A stretch of DNA of 60,859 nucleotides, from positions 1 to 60,859 of the forward strand of contig DNJC01000096.1 of assembly GCA_003490025.1 (NCBI GenBank), given 5' to 3'. This stretch comes from Geobacter sp. (GTDB lineage: Bacteria > Desulfobacterota > Desulfuromonadia > Geobacterales > Geobacteraceae). Position numbers and translations under genes: made by a program. Shown piece after piece: positions 17,512 to 26,302 of this stretch (the stretch's first letter is position 1; every line of letters starts with the position of its first letter). A model generated the notes under the pieces. The model made no database searches. It saw only the letters and a program-made list of their open reading frames with translations, and was not told the origin of the DNA.

Positions 17512-18783
17512 ATGTCGACGACAGAAACCCCAGAGGTACGCCTGACCACGACCTCCAACGGCGTTCGGGTTGTGACCCAGAAGATACCGAACATGCAGAG
17601 CGCCGCCATCGGCATCCGTATCGACAGCAGCACCAGGAACGAGGCCCCCGACTGCGGTGGCGCCTCGCATTTCATAGAGCACCTGCTCTTCAAGGGAACC
17701 CCGACCCGTACTGCCGACCAGATCATGGATGAGATGAACAGCATAGGCGCCCGGGCCAACGCCTACACCAGCCAGGAAGAGGTGTTCTATTACGCCATCG
17801 CCCTCGCGTCCATCATCCCCGCCACCTACGACATCCTTGCCGACATGTTCGTTAACGCCGTCATGCCGGAGGAGGAAGTGGAGAAGGAGCGCGGCGTCGT
17901 GCTCCAGGAAATCCTGATGAATCAGGACACCCCCAGCCGGTTCATCTACAACCAGTTCCACCAGGGGTTCTGGAATGGGCACCCGCTGGGTAACCCCATC
18001 CTCGGCATTGCCGACACCATCAGCTCCATCACGCGGGACCGTCTCATGGAGCACAAGCAAGCCCACTACCTCGCCAACGCCACCATCGTCTCCGTGGCCG
18101 GGAACATCGAGCATGAGCAGGCGGTGGAGCAGACGGAACGGGTTCTCGGGGCGCTGCGTGCCGGGACGCTGCCGGTGAACAAGCCGGAGCCGGATTGGAG
18201 GATACCCGTGGCGCAGAACGCGCACTACACCCGCCCGATGGAGCAAACCCTATTCTACATGGGGTACCCGATCCCCCCGGCGGGCAACGAGCATCGCCAC
18301 AAGCTCTCAGTCTTCAACCAGATTCTCGGCAGCGGCATGACATCGCGGCTGTTCCGGGAGGTCCGGGAGCGTCGCAGCCTTGCCTACACCGTCTACTCCA
18401 TGATGTCCTCCTACACGGATTCCGCCGGCCTCCTGATCTACGCGGGGACCAGCGCCGACCGTGCGCAGGAGGCGATCGACGTAAGCCACGCGGAGGTGAT
18501 GAGGTTCCGCACCGAGACGGTCACCGACGACGTGCTCGCGGCGGCCAAGGAGCAGATCCGCTGCGCGCGCCTGATGGCCCTGGACGACTGCGAGACCCAG
18601 GTGCGGAGGATTTCAAACACGACTTCCCTCCTGGGATTTCCGGAGACGGTCGGAGCCTCCCTGGAAGCGATCGCCGCGGTAACCGCGGACGATGTCAGGG
18701 ATATGGCCGAACTGCTGTTCGCAAACGCCGTGCCGCACGTGGAATCGGTCGGCCCCGGGGATGGTCCAGGCTTGCCGCGCTGA
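17512..18783 (+). CDS. M16-family zinc peptidase (processing-peptidase-like)
   Basis: A 423-residue single-chain member of the M16B group. The inverted zinc motif HFIEH (His53, Glu56, His57) is followed by the distal ligand region EVEKERGVVLQEIL around residues 122-135. The C-terminal half has the SRLFREVRERRSLAYTVYS segment with the conserved R/Y pair. Such proteins are cytoplasmic and degrade or trim peptides; in many bacteria they sit near pnp or dut, but not here. The ATG follows AAGGAG. A TATAAT at 17458-17463 is a plausible -10 box although no good -35 is visible. A terminator follows the gene. Confidence 0.94.
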   Translation: MSTTETPEVRLTTTSNGVRVVTQKIPNMQSAAIGIRIDSSTRNEAPDCGGASHFIEHLLFKGTPTRTADQIMDEMNSIGARANAYTSQEEVFYYAIALASIIPATYDILADMFVNAVMPEEEVEKERGVVLQEILMNQDTPSRFIYNQFHQGFWNGHPLGNPILGIADTISSITRDRLMEHKQAHYLANATIVSVAGNIEHEQAVEQTERVLGALRAGTLPVNKPEPDWRIPVAQNAHYTRPMEQTLFYMGYPIPPAGNEHRHKLSVFNQILGSGMTSRLFREVRERRSLAYTVYSMMSSYTDSAGLLIYAGTSADRAQEAIDVSHAEVMRFRTETVTDDVLAAAKEQIRCARLMALDDCETQVRRISNTTSLLGFPETVGASLEAIAAVTADDVRDMAELLFANAVPHVESVGPGDGPGLPR

Positions 18784-18801
18784 AGCCAACCGCGCTGATA
18801 C

Positions 18802-18876
18802 GCCAACCGCAGCGATCCCTGCGGTTGGCACCAAAAAAGGCCCTTCGATTCATCGTGATCGAAGGGCCTTCCATTT
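18802..18876 (+). terminator. Tandem hairpins ending the M16 peptidase transcript
   Basis: A first stem (GCCAACCGCAG / CTGCGGTTGGC, 18802-18830) is followed by a second 13-bp stem (AAGGCCCTTCGAT / ATCGAAGGGCCTT, 18837-18870) and a T tract, the true intrinsic terminator. Confidence 0.85.
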
Positions 18877-18937
18877 TTCCAGATTAGTGACTATCTTCCG
18901 CTGTACCGTCCCGATGCTCCGCCCCGGTTTTCACCCA

Positions 18938-18977
18938 TCCCCACCCCGACCCTCCCCTTGAAGGGGAGGGGGAGATT
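18938..18977 (+). repeat. GC-rich palindromic repeat, left of the globin-sensor gene
   Basis: CCCCACCCCGACCCTCCCC, then GGGGAGGGGGAGATTT. The copy at 19854-19888 has the same end (AAATCTCCCCCTCC) in the opposite orientation, so the two bracket the gene at 18999-19805. Confidence 0.65.
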
Positions 18978-18998
18978 TGATAGAAGGGGCGGGATCTT

Positions 18999-19805
18999 CT
19001 ATTCCTGCTTGCCCAGCTTGAGCGCCCTGAGCCCCATCATCTCCTTCTCAAAGCACTCCGGGCAGAGCCCGTGGCTGAAGAGCGCCTCGCTGTGCTCGGA
19101 TATGTACTGCTCCAACTGCTGCCAGCTTTCCTTGTCGTCCCTGATCTTCTTGCAGACCCCGCAGATCGGGATGACCCCCTCCAGCTTTTTTACCATGGAA
19201 AGGGCGGTCTCCAGTTCTCTCACCTTTTCAGCCAACTCCCTGGTGCGCTCCGCAACCTGCAGTTCCAGACTCTCCGCATACACCTCGACCCGATCCCTTT
19301 CCGCTTCGACCTCCTGCACCAGGCTCAGGGTATAGGCGTCAAAGACGAGGGTGATATCGAAGTAAAGGAGCTTGTCCAGCGCCTGGCTCGCCTCTTCCAA
19401 CGAGGCGGGATCGTTTATGTTCCGCGCCAGGGCCCTGAACAGCAAGTCCTTGAGCGTCTTGACGGCAGCCAGGTAGAACTTCGGGTCCACCCCTATGTTC
19501 TTGTGGACGATGCCGATGCGCAGGCGGTTGCCCACGTACTGCCCGTCCGTGCAGCCGTCGAAGAGGCCCAGGATGTATTTGCGCTGGGAGACATGGAGGC
19601 GCCGAACCATCTCCTCGTCGCCCATCAGTTTCGTCACTTCCGGGTTCCGGGTCTGAATCCTGTAAAACTCCTCCACCACGTTATCGATCTCCGCTTCGAT
19701 AATGGGGCGGCATTTCACCAGGGTAGCCGCTTCTTCGGGGCCGAGACGAAGCAGTTCCTTGCGCTTGACTATTTCCTGATCTGTCAACTCCATTTGCTCT
19801 AACAA
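18999..19805 (-). CDS. Globin-coupled sensor with C-terminal four-cysteine motif
   Basis: A 268-residue soluble protein. Residues 1-160 form a sensor-globin (protoglobin) domain. The proximal heme histidine is His101 in RIGIVHKNIGVDPKFY, and the preceding SQRKYILGLFDG segment is typical. A coiled coil (about 165-210, rich in E/R/L) leads to a C-terminal motif: PICGVCKKIRDDKESW, YISEHSEA and FSHGLCPEC, with Cys215, Cys218, Cys248 and Cys251. No cyclase or methyl-accepting output is present, so the four-cysteine unit is probably the effector or a metal-binding interaction module. The TTG at 19805 has GGAG six bases upstream; the ATG at 19793 is the alternative. Ligand (O2, NO or CO) is not predictable from sequence. 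Confidence 0.88.
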   Translation of the reverse strand: MLEQMELTDQEIVKRKELLRLGPEEAATLVKCRPIIEAEIDNVVEEFYRIQTRNPEVTKLMGDEEMVRRLHVSQRKYILGLFDGCTDGQYVGNRLRIGIVHKNIGVDPKFYLAAVKTLKDLLFRALARNINDPASLEEASQALDKLLYFDITLVFDAYTLSLVQEVEAERDRVEVYAESLELQVAERTRELAEKVRELETALSMVKKLEGVIPICGVCKKIRDDKESWQQLEQYISEHSEALFSHGLCPECFEKEMMGLRALKLGKQE

Positions 19806-19853
19806 TTTCAGCTCCGTCTCAGCATGGTCCGGATCGGTTGTCGCAGCTGCCCT

Positions 19854-19888
19854 AAATCTCCCCCTCCGGCCGAGGGAGTGGGGGTCAG
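19854..19888 (-). repeat. GC-rich palindromic repeat, right of the globin-sensor gene
   Basis: AAATCTCCCCCTCCGGCC followed by GAGGGAGTGGGGGTCAG; an inverted relative of the repeat at 18938-18977. Confidence 0.6.
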
Positions 19889-19967
19889 TTCAACGGCGAG
19901 TGGGCAGCATCTGAATTTTACGCCTCACGAATGGTCGCTTACAAGACAATTTTTATCCGCTTTTGGG

Positions 19968-20177
19968 CTAGCTCATCTCGTCCTTGTCCCCCGACAGGTG
20001 GGGGAAGTGTTCATGGTGCATTTCGTGGCGCAGGTCCATGATTTTCCCGCAGGTGGCGCAGAGATATTTGTCCTCGCTCTTGGTGTATGCGTTACGCTGG
20101 CAGGACGCGCACCAGACCCTGATGTCGCAGTCGTGCCGATCCGTCTCAACCCCGCTTCTTGCTTTCTCGTCTGCCAT
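19968..20177 (-). CDS. Small zinc-ribbon-like protein
   Basis: A 69-residue hydrophilic protein with paired cysteines WCASC and LCATC, 20 residues apart, forming a probable four-cysteine zinc ribbon. The C-terminal tail is rich in histidine (LRHEMHHEHFPHL). The ATG is preceded on the minus strand by GAGGAGG at good spacing, which supports a real gene despite its size. It lies 43 bases downstream of the PLD gene on the same strand, so it could be the last gene of that operon. I do not recognise a named family. Confidence 0.72.
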   Translation of the reverse strand: MADEKARSGVETDRHDCDIRVWCASCQRNAYTKSEDKYLCATCGKIMDLRHEMHHEHFPHLSGDKDEMS

Positions 20178-20220
20178 TTCCGTATCCTCCTCGTTGGATT
20201 TACTCTTGGTTCCCTGGTTT

Positions 20221-21753
20221 TCACAGCCCTATGATCAACTGGCTGAGTTTGAAGATCCCCTTGGCGAAGGAGCCCAGCTCCGACTTGGAGAGCCTCTCGA
20301 AAAAAAACTCGTTGTCTACCGGTTTCTCGGGGTCGACCACCTGGGCTATCGGCTCCAGCGCATCAGGCCAATCGCTCTTCTCCAGGTTCGGGTCCGCCTG
20401 GTAGCGGCAAAGGCGCGCCTCGTGGTCGTCCGCCAGGCAGTCGAGGTTGCGGGTGAGGTTCTCCACGTTCTCGAAGCTCTGTTCCTCGCCGCTCCCGTAG
20501 AGGCCGGCGTGCTCGGCGAGAAGCGACGCGCGCACCCTGCGTATCGCCGCCACCAGTTCTCCCTGTTGCTCCGGGTTGTCCGCCTCCCAGCTGACGTTCA
20601 GTTCGGTATCCAGCCCCATGCTGCGGTTGGTGGCGTTGGCGGAGCCGATGGTGAGAAACCTGTCGTCGATTATGAGGAGCTTGGAGTGAATGAAGGTCAT
20701 CTTCCGGTTCCCCTGGTCGAGCTGGGCCGACGAGTACACGCTCAGCGTGTGACCCGTCTTCTCCGCCGCCAGCTGCAGCGACCGGATCATCTTCAACTGC
20801 GGGAGTCCCAGGAAAAGCTCCTCGGTCAGCGGGAGGCGGTCCGGGAGCATCATGATGATCTGGAGGCGCGGCCGGTCGGGAAGCGACATCCGCGCGATGA
20901 GGGACCAGTAGATGGCACGGGAGCTGAAGTACTGGCTCTCCAGGTAGATCAGGCTTTCTGCCGACGTGATGGCGTCGACGAACAGGTGGCGGATTTCCTT
21001 GATCTCCTGTCGCTCCGACTGCAGGTGCGGCATCTGGGTGCGGCTGACGGCGACCCGCTCAGCCGGTATGGCGAACGCCTCCGGGGGGAGGGGGAATGGA
21101 CCCCCGTTGGCGGTCGGGATCTGCAGCGCCTCCCCTCCCGAGTCCATCCATCGCTGCACGAAGAGGTCGATCAGTACCTTCACCACGGGGCCGGTGTGGT
21201 AGGACTGGATATCGTGGTAACAGCCGTAACGGGTGCCGTCCAGGTCGACGCGGTCCGGGTTCTCCTTCAGATGGCGCCGGTCGTCCCAGCGTGAGGAACA
21301 GATATCCATGCCGCCGACGTAGGCGATGGCGCCGTCGGCAACGATGAATTTCTGGTGGTGCGTGGCGCCAGCCGCGTGGACGCTGTCGAAGCGGAAGTGG
21401 AGACGCTCGCTGGTGGACCAGTTGAAGATGATATTCTGGAACCACTCCCGCTCCAATGAGAAGACGGCGCTGAAGTCCCAGGCGAGGATGTAGATCTCCA
21501 GTTCTGGATTCTTCTGGCAAAGCTCTTCCAGGAAGTTCAGGAACCTCACCTCCCCCCCCGCCTCCTTCGCCTCCTCTCCGCGCAAAAGGCTCACTTCGGA
21601 ATCGAACTGCCACCCGGCCATCAGCAGGTAGTTTTTGGCTCTCAGCGCGGTCTGGTAAAAGGCGCGGTAGTAATCGCAGGCATCGACGATAAGGCCGGTT
21701 TCCCGAGTCTCGTAGATACCCATGCAATTAAGACCCGGCTTGAGGATAGTCAT
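20221..21753 (-). CDS. Phospholipase D-superfamily (cardiolipin-synthase-like) protein
   Basis: A 510-residue phosphatidyl-transfer or phosphodiesterase-type enzyme with two HKD active sites. The first is HHQKFIVADGAIAYVGGMD near residue 132 and the second IHSKLLIIDDRFLTIGSANA near residue 350. There is no N-terminal transmembrane pair as in ClsA, so it is more like ClsB or soluble PLD proteins. It overlaps the downstream end of the endonuclease/exonuclease/phosphatase gene by four bases (ATGA). E. coli clsB lies beside ybhP, also an EEP-family gene, so a lipid role is a reasonable inference, but nuclease activity cannot be excluded from the motif. Confidence 0.88.
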   Translation of the reverse strand: MTILKPGLNCMGIYETRETGLIVDACDYYRAFYQTALRAKNYLLMAGWQFDSEVSLLRGEEAKEAGGEVRFLNFLEELCQKNPELEIYILAWDFSAVFSLEREWFQNIIFNWSTSERLHFRFDSVHAAGATHHQKFIVADGAIAYVGGMDICSSRWDDRRHLKENPDRVDLDGTRYGCYHDIQSYHTGPVVKVLIDLFVQRWMDSGGEALQIPTANGGPFPLPPEAFAIPAERVAVSRTQMPHLQSERQEIKEIRHLFVDAITSAESLIYLESQYFSSRAIYWSLIARMSLPDRPRLQIIMMLPDRLPLTEELFLGLPQLKMIRSLQLAAEKTGHTLSVYSSAQLDQGNRKMTFIHSKLLIIDDRFLTIGSANATNRSMGLDTELNVSWEADNPEQQGELVAAIRRVRASLLAEHAGLYGSGEEQSFENVENLTRNLDCLADDHEARLCRYQADPNLEKSDWPDALEPIAQVVDPEKPVDNEFFFERLSKSELGSFAKGIFKLSQLIIGL

Positions 21754-22490
21754 GTCAGCTCCAGCGTGACCAGAAGCGGGAGATGGTCCGAGGCGGCCCT
21801 GGTGAGCGGGGTCCTCGGCACGGATACGTGCCGCACCTTGAGGTCATGCGTTACGAAGAGATGGTCGATCCGCATGAGGGGAAGCTGCGCGGGCCAGGTC
21901 CCCCTCGGTAACCTCCCCTTGACCCCCCGCTGCACGTCATGCAGGTGACGGGTCAGCAGGCGGTACACCGAGGAACCGGCAAGGGCGTTGAAGTCGCCGC
22001 AGAGAACGGCAGGTCCGCTGCATTCCGGATGCCCCAGCCATTCCGGGCCGCTGATCGTCCTGGCCTGCGCCACGCGTTCCCCCCGGTTCAGCCCGAAGTG
22101 CGTGGCCAGGACCTGCACCTTCCTGCCGACCATCTCGACCTCCGCCCACACCGCCCCGCGGCGCTCGTAAAGAGGGCGAAACGGTTCCGCCGGGATCGCC
22201 CCCGCCTTTATCAGCTTAAGCGGCGACCGGCTCAAGATGGCATTGCCGTAACCCCCCTCCCTCACCTGGATCGAGGAATGGAAGTGGAACGACATCTCCA
22301 AGGTCTTCGCTATCAGGTGCGCCTGGTCGATCATTTCCGTGCGTGGCAGCCCTGCGTCAAGTTCCTGCAACGCGACGATGTCCGGATTGCACCGGTCGAT
22401 GACCTCGGCGATCCTCAGCGGTGAGAGCTGGCCGTCCGTTCCGATGCAACTGTGGACGTTGTAGGTCATCACGGAGAAGGTTTTTGACAT
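21750..22490 (-). CDS. Endonuclease/exonuclease/phosphatase-family protein (YbhP-like)
   Basis: A 246-residue Mg-dependent phosphohydrolase of the DNase I/EEP fold. It has the metal glutamate in IVALQELDAGLPRT, the central LATHFGLN, the DFNAL motif (CGDFNALAGSS), RIDHLFVT, and the final catalytic pair SDHLPLLVTLEL. No signal peptide is seen. It is translationally coupled to the following PLD-superfamily gene (ATGA overlap), reproducing the YbhP-ClsB pairing of E. coli. Substrate is unknown for the YbhP group; lipid or inositol-phosphate-like headgroups are possible. The start ATG has only a weak ribosome-binding site; the ATG at 22468 (MTYNVHS) is an alternative. Confidence 0.88.
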   Translation of the reverse strand: MSKTFSVMTYNVHSCIGTDGQLSPLRIAEVIDRCNPDIVALQELDAGLPRTEMIDQAHLIAKTLEMSFHFHSSIQVREGGYGNAILSRSPLKLIKAGAIPAEPFRPLYERRGAVWAEVEMVGRKVQVLATHFGLNRGERVAQARTISGPEWLGHPECSGPAVLCGDFNALAGSSVYRLLTRHLHDVQRGVKGRLPRGTWPAQLPLMRIDHLFVTHDLKVRHVSVPRTPLTRAASDHLPLLVTLELT

Positions 22491-22679
22491 GGGTGCGGCT
22501 TATATATATGGTTGGTGACCGTGTTGGAAATGTTTCACACTGGGAAAGAGTACATAGCGCCTCAGTCATGTCAATGAGAGGAAGGCTTCTGCTCCGGGAA
22601 AGCGGGTGGGATGCCGGGGGTTGCGTTAAAAGTGCGGAGGGAAGATAATCGTTTCTGGGCCATTGGAGGCCCTTTCTCT

Positions 22680-23288
22680 ATGAAGGGAGATGCAACAAAA
22701 CGCTCTGAGGCGCCCGCCCGCGAGGAACTTCCCGGCGTCAGCATCAACATCGCCTGCGCAGTTCTCCTGGTGGCCATCCTCTACCTCGATCTCGCGAGCC
22801 CCCTGGGGATCGCCGTGCCGATTCTGTACAACGCCGTGGTGCTGCTGGCGCTCAGATCCGCAGACAGGAGATTGATAGTCGTCGTCGCCTTGCTTGCTTC
22901 CGTACTCACCATCGGCCCGCTGTTGCACAAGCCCCCGATCGACGAGATGTGGAAGGCGGCCGCCAACCGCGCTCTGGCGTTGTTCACCGTGTGGATCTGC
23001 TGCTATCTTGGGGTAGTGAGGCAGACGATGGAGGGGAAGCGGATGCATGCCCTCCATGAGCGGGAAAAGGCCCTGGAGGAGGTACGGATGCTGCGGGGGT
23101 TCCTGCCGATCTGCGCCTCGTGCAAGAGGATCCGCGATTATGAAGGGTCCTGGACCATGATCGAGAAGTACATCAGCGAGCACTCCGAAGCCGAGTTCAG
23201 CCACGGCCTGTGCCCGGATTGCACCAAACGGCTTTTCCCCGATTTCCCGCAGCAGGCGAAGCCGTCGGACGGCAGAAGCGGGAAGTAG
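22680..23288 (+). CDS. Membrane protein with C-terminal four-cysteine PICxxCKxIR motif
   Basis: A 202-residue protein with three hydrophobic helices (about residues 20-40, 42-60 and 64-83) and a fourth near 96-112, a short helical linker (MHALHEREKALEEVRML) and a C-terminal module. That module reads FLPICASCKRIRDYEGSW, YISEHSEAEFSHGLCPDC, with Cys145, Cys148, Cys178 and Cys181. The same module ends the globin-coupled sensor 3 kb away, so a membrane input domain and a heme input domain share one presumed output. The N-terminal part resembles the membrane sensor regions of some two-component proteins, but no kinase domain is present. The ATG at 22680 after GGAGG is preferred over the frame from 22611. 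Confidence 0.78.
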   Translation: MKGDATKRSEAPAREELPGVSINIACAVLLVAILYLDLASPLGIAVPILYNAVVLLALRSADRRLIVVVALLASVLTIGPLLHKPPIDEMWKAAANRALALFTVWICCYLGVVRQTMEGKRMHALHEREKALEEVRMLRGFLPICASCKRIRDYEGSWTMIEKYISEHSEAEFSHGLCPDCTKRLFPDFPQQAKPSDGRSGK

Positions 23289-23318
23289 CGGTCCCTAGCG
23301 CCAACCCAACCGCACTCC

Positions 23319-24791
23319 TTATTTCCCCTGCAGGTACTCGATCAACAGACGCACCCCCACCCCGGTGGCCCCCTTGGGCGAATAGGGGCGGGCCTTGTCG
23401 CTCCAGGCGGTCCCGGCGATGTCGAGGTGGGCCCAGCGGGTCTCCCCGACGAACTGCTTCAGGAACCATCCCGCGGAGATGCTCCCGCCGTCGCGGCTCC
23501 CGGCGTTCTTCAGGTCGGCGATGTCGCTTTTCATCGCCTCGCCGTACTCGTCCCAAAGCGGCAGCTGCCACAGGCGCTCCCCGGTCCGCTCGCCCGCCCG
23601 CTTCAGCGCATCCATGAGGCGCTGGTCGTTCCCCATCATCCCGCTCGCCTCGTGCCCCAGCGCCACCACGCAGGCGCCGGTCAGGGTGGCCAGGTCGATC
23701 ATGACGGCGGGCTTGAACTGCCGGGCGAAATGCAGGGCGTCGCACAGGATGAGCCGCCCCTCCGCGTCCGTGTTGGTGATCTCGATGGTGGTCCCCGAGA
23801 GGGAGGTGAGCACGTCTCCCGGCTTGAAGGACTTGCCGTCCGGCATGTTCTCGGCAGTCGGGATGATGCCGACCAGGTTGACCGGGAGCTTCAGTCCCGC
23901 AGCTGCGCAGAGCGTCCCGAGCACGGCGGCGCTGCCGGCCATGTCGGTCTTCATCTCCTCCATTCCGGGGCCGGGCTTGATGGATATCCCGCCGGAATCG
24001 AAGGTGATCCCCTTGCCGACCAGCACCGTCGGCCGTCCCTTGCCGCCGCCGTACTCGAGCACGATCAGGCGCGGCGCTTCCGCCCCCCCCTTGCCGACGC
24101 CGACGAGCGCGTTCATGCCGAGCCGCTCCAGTTCCTCCATCTCGTAGACACGGCATTTCAGCGCATGCCGGTCGGCCAGCTCCCGAGCGGTCCGGGCGAG
24201 GTAGGAAGGGGTCACCACGTTTCCCGGCTGCGAGACCAGGTCCCGCGCGAGCTTGACGCCGCCGCAGACGGTCTCGACGGCTCCCCCCCTGAGCAGGGCG
24301 GCCTCCGCTTCGGAGGGGTCCGGCTGCAGCAGTGTCATCGTCTCGAACGCGAAGCGCTCCTCTTTCTCCCTGGTCTTGTACAGGTCGAAGGAGTAGCTCC
24401 CGAGGAGCGACCCTGCAGTGACCGCTTCGAGCGCCTCCGGTAGGTCGGTGCAGAGGTGGAGGGCGGAGGCGAAGGAGGCGACCCGCGCCCCATTCAGCGC
24501 CTGGATCGCGTTGCCGGCGCCCCGCCTCAGGCGCTCGACGGTCAGATCCTTTTTCTTCCCCAGGCCTGCCAGCAGGACCCTCTCCGCGGGGAGTTTCCCC
24601 ATGGTGTGCAAAAGGCGCGAGGTAGCGGGCTTGCCGGCGAACTCGCGGCTGTCGTACAGGCGCCCGAGCAGGCCGTCCAGCGCCCGGTCGCAGGCGGCGA
24701 AGAGTTCGTCCCTGTCGTCCTCGAAACAGCCGATGACGAGGGCCGGGGTGGAAAGCTGAAGCGGCTTGTCGCCGCTGATCCGTATGTTCAT
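23319..24791 (-). CDS. pepA: Leucyl aminopeptidase (M17)
   Basis: A cytosolic two-metal aminopeptidase of 490 residues. The catalytic C-terminal domain shows VGKGITFDSGGISIKP, KTDMAGSAAVLG, the signature NTDAEGRLIL and the ASGMMGND segment. The variable N-terminal macrodomain-like part covers about residues 1-165. PepA proteins can also bind DNA in E. coli; no evidence for that here. The ATG follows AGG on the minus strand, and the gene starts 3 bases after the class II DAHP synthase stop, so the two form an operon. The long minus-strand frame at 23197-25134 is a shadow of this gene. Confidence 0.96.
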   Translation of the reverse strand: MNIRISGDKPLQLSTPALVIGCFEDDRDELFAACDRALDGLLGRLYDSREFAGKPATSRLLHTMGKLPAERVLLAGLGKKKDLTVERLRRGAGNAIQALNGARVASFASALHLCTDLPEALEAVTAGSLLGSYSFDLYKTREKEERFAFETMTLLQPDPSEAEAALLRGGAVETVCGGVKLARDLVSQPGNVVTPSYLARTARELADRHALKCRVYEMEELERLGMNALVGVGKGGAEAPRLIVLEYGGGKGRPTVLVGKGITFDSGGISIKPGPGMEEMKTDMAGSAAVLGTLCAAAGLKLPVNLVGIIPTAENMPDGKSFKPGDVLTSLSGTTIEITNTDAEGRLILCDALHFARQFKPAVMIDLATLTGACVVALGHEASGMMGNDQRLMDALKRAGERTGERLWQLPLWDEYGEAMKSDIADLKNAGSRDGGSISAGWFLKQFVGETRWAHLDIAGTAWSDKARPYSPKGATGVGVRLLIEYLQGK

Positions 24792-24794
24792 GAG

Positions 24795-26165
24795 TTACCT
24801 CGCGGCGCCGGTCAGGGTGGTTGGGTGCAGCATCTCGGCCAGTTCGAACGCCAGCTCCACGCTCTGCTCGGCGTTCAGGCGCGGGTCGCAGTTGGTCTGG
24901 TAGTTCAGGTGCAGGTGCTTGTCGAGGAGCTGGCGGCTCCCTCCGGTGCACTCGGTCACGTGGTCGCCGGTCAGCTCCAGGTGCACCCCTCCCACCATGG
25001 TCCCCTCCGCCTTGTGGATCTGGTAGAAATTCTTGATCTCCCGCAGGATATCCTCGAACCTGCGCGACTTCTGCCCGAACTCGTTCTGGTAGGCGTTGCC
25101 GTGCATCGGGTCGCAACTCCAGACCACCTTGCACCCCTCGCTCTTGATCTCCCTGAGCAGCTTCGGGAGATAGGAGGCGATCTTGTCCGCTCCGAAACGG
25201 GTGATCAGCGTGAGCCGTCCCGCTTCGTTGTCCGGGTTGAGCTTCTCGATGATCGCCTTGATGGTGTCGATATCGTAGTTGGGTCCGACCTTCAGCCCGA
25301 GCGGGTTCTTGACGCCGCGCAGGAACTCCACGTGGGCGCCGTCCAGCTGACGGGTCCGGTCGCCGATCCAGAGCATGTGGGCGGAGCAGTCGTACCAGCC
25401 GCCGGAGGTGGAGTCCATCCGGGTCAGCATCTCCTCGTAGTCGAGCAGGAGAGCTTCGTGCGAGGTGTAGAGGGTCACCTGGTTCAGCTGCGGGGTGTGC
25501 TGCGGGTCGAGCCCGATGGCGTTCATGAAGTTGATGGTCTTCCAGATCTGCCTGACCAGTTCCTCGTACTTCTGCCCCGCCGGGAGCGCGTCCAGCGACG
25601 CCCGGTGCCAGGCCTGGACGCGGTCGAGCGCCGCATATCCCCCGAGGGTGAAGGAGCGGACCAGGTTGAGGGTGGCGGCGGCGCGATAGTAACCCTCCAG
25701 CATCCGGCGCGGGTCGGGAGTCCTCGCCTCCAGCGTAGGCTCGGGGCTGTTGACCATGTCGCCGCGGTAGCTGGGGAGTTCGACTCCGTGCACCATCTCC
25801 GTGTCCGAGGAGCGGGGCTTGGCGTACTGCCCGGCGATCCTGCCGATCTTGATGACGCGCTTCTCGCCCGCGAAGGCGAGGACCACGGACATCTGCAGGA
25901 TCACCTTCAGGAGTTCCCTGATGTCGGGACCGGTGCAGCGGGAGAAGTCCTCGGCGCAGTCACCGCACTGGAGGACGAAAGCCTTTCCTTCGACGGCATC
26001 CGCCAGGGAGCCCTTCAGCGTCTGGCATTCGCCGGCGAACACCAGCGGCGGCAGCTGGGAAAGCGTCTTGAGCGAATCGTCGAGGGCCGGGCCTGACGGC
26101 CAGACCGGTTGCTGCATTGCGGGAAAGGAACGCCAGCTGCTCTTGGTCCATTTCTTGGTGGTCAT
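24795..26165 (-). CDS. 3-deoxy-7-phosphoheptulonate (DAHP) synthase, class II
   Basis: First enzyme of the shikimate pathway, joining phosphoenolpyruvate and erythrose-4-phosphate. The 456-residue product is of the plant/actinobacterial class II type: early WPSGPALDDSLKTLSQLPPLVFAGEC, the metal-cysteine segment LQCGDCAEDFSRC, GIAGQYAKPRSSD-like text (KIGRIAGQYAKPRSS), the HEALLLDYEE segment and the C-terminal DPMHGN and GGVHLELTGDHVTEC motifs. The ATG at 26165, after AGAGAGG, is chosen because the family sequence starts there; the frame extends to 26318 without homology. Feedback type cannot be read from sequence. It precedes pepA with a 3-base gap. Confidence 0.95.
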   Translation of the reverse strand: MTTKKWTKSSWRSFPAMQQPVWPSGPALDDSLKTLSQLPPLVFAGECQTLKGSLADAVEGKAFVLQCGDCAEDFSRCTGPDIRELLKVILQMSVVLAFAGEKRVIKIGRIAGQYAKPRSSDTEMVHGVELPSYRGDMVNSPEPTLEARTPDPRRMLEGYYRAAATLNLVRSFTLGGYAALDRVQAWHRASLDALPAGQKYEELVRQIWKTINFMNAIGLDPQHTPQLNQVTLYTSHEALLLDYEEMLTRMDSTSGGWYDCSAHMLWIGDRTRQLDGAHVEFLRGVKNPLGLKVGPNYDIDTIKAIIEKLNPDNEAGRLTLITRFGADKIASYLPKLLREIKSEGCKVVWSCDPMHGNAYQNEFGQKSRRFEDILREIKNFYQIHKAEGTMVGGVHLELTGDHVTECTGGSRQLLDKHLHLNYQTNCDPRLNAEQSVELAFELAEMLHPTTLTGAAR

Positions 26166-26302
26166 TATTTGAAACCTCTCTGGAAGCTTTTTGGGCTCCG
26201 CTGTCGGGACTGCAAAGGGGAATCGGCAGCGGCACGTTGCACATCGTAGCAGGAATGGGGCGGATTGGAAAACTAAAATGTTAATAAAATCAACTGGAGC
26301 GC

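Noticed and set aside
23197..25134. 645-residue minus-strand open frame
   Set aside because: It runs across pepA and the DAHP synthase end in another frame, with Arg/Gly/Ala-rich low-complexity text and no family motif; a GC-rich shadow.
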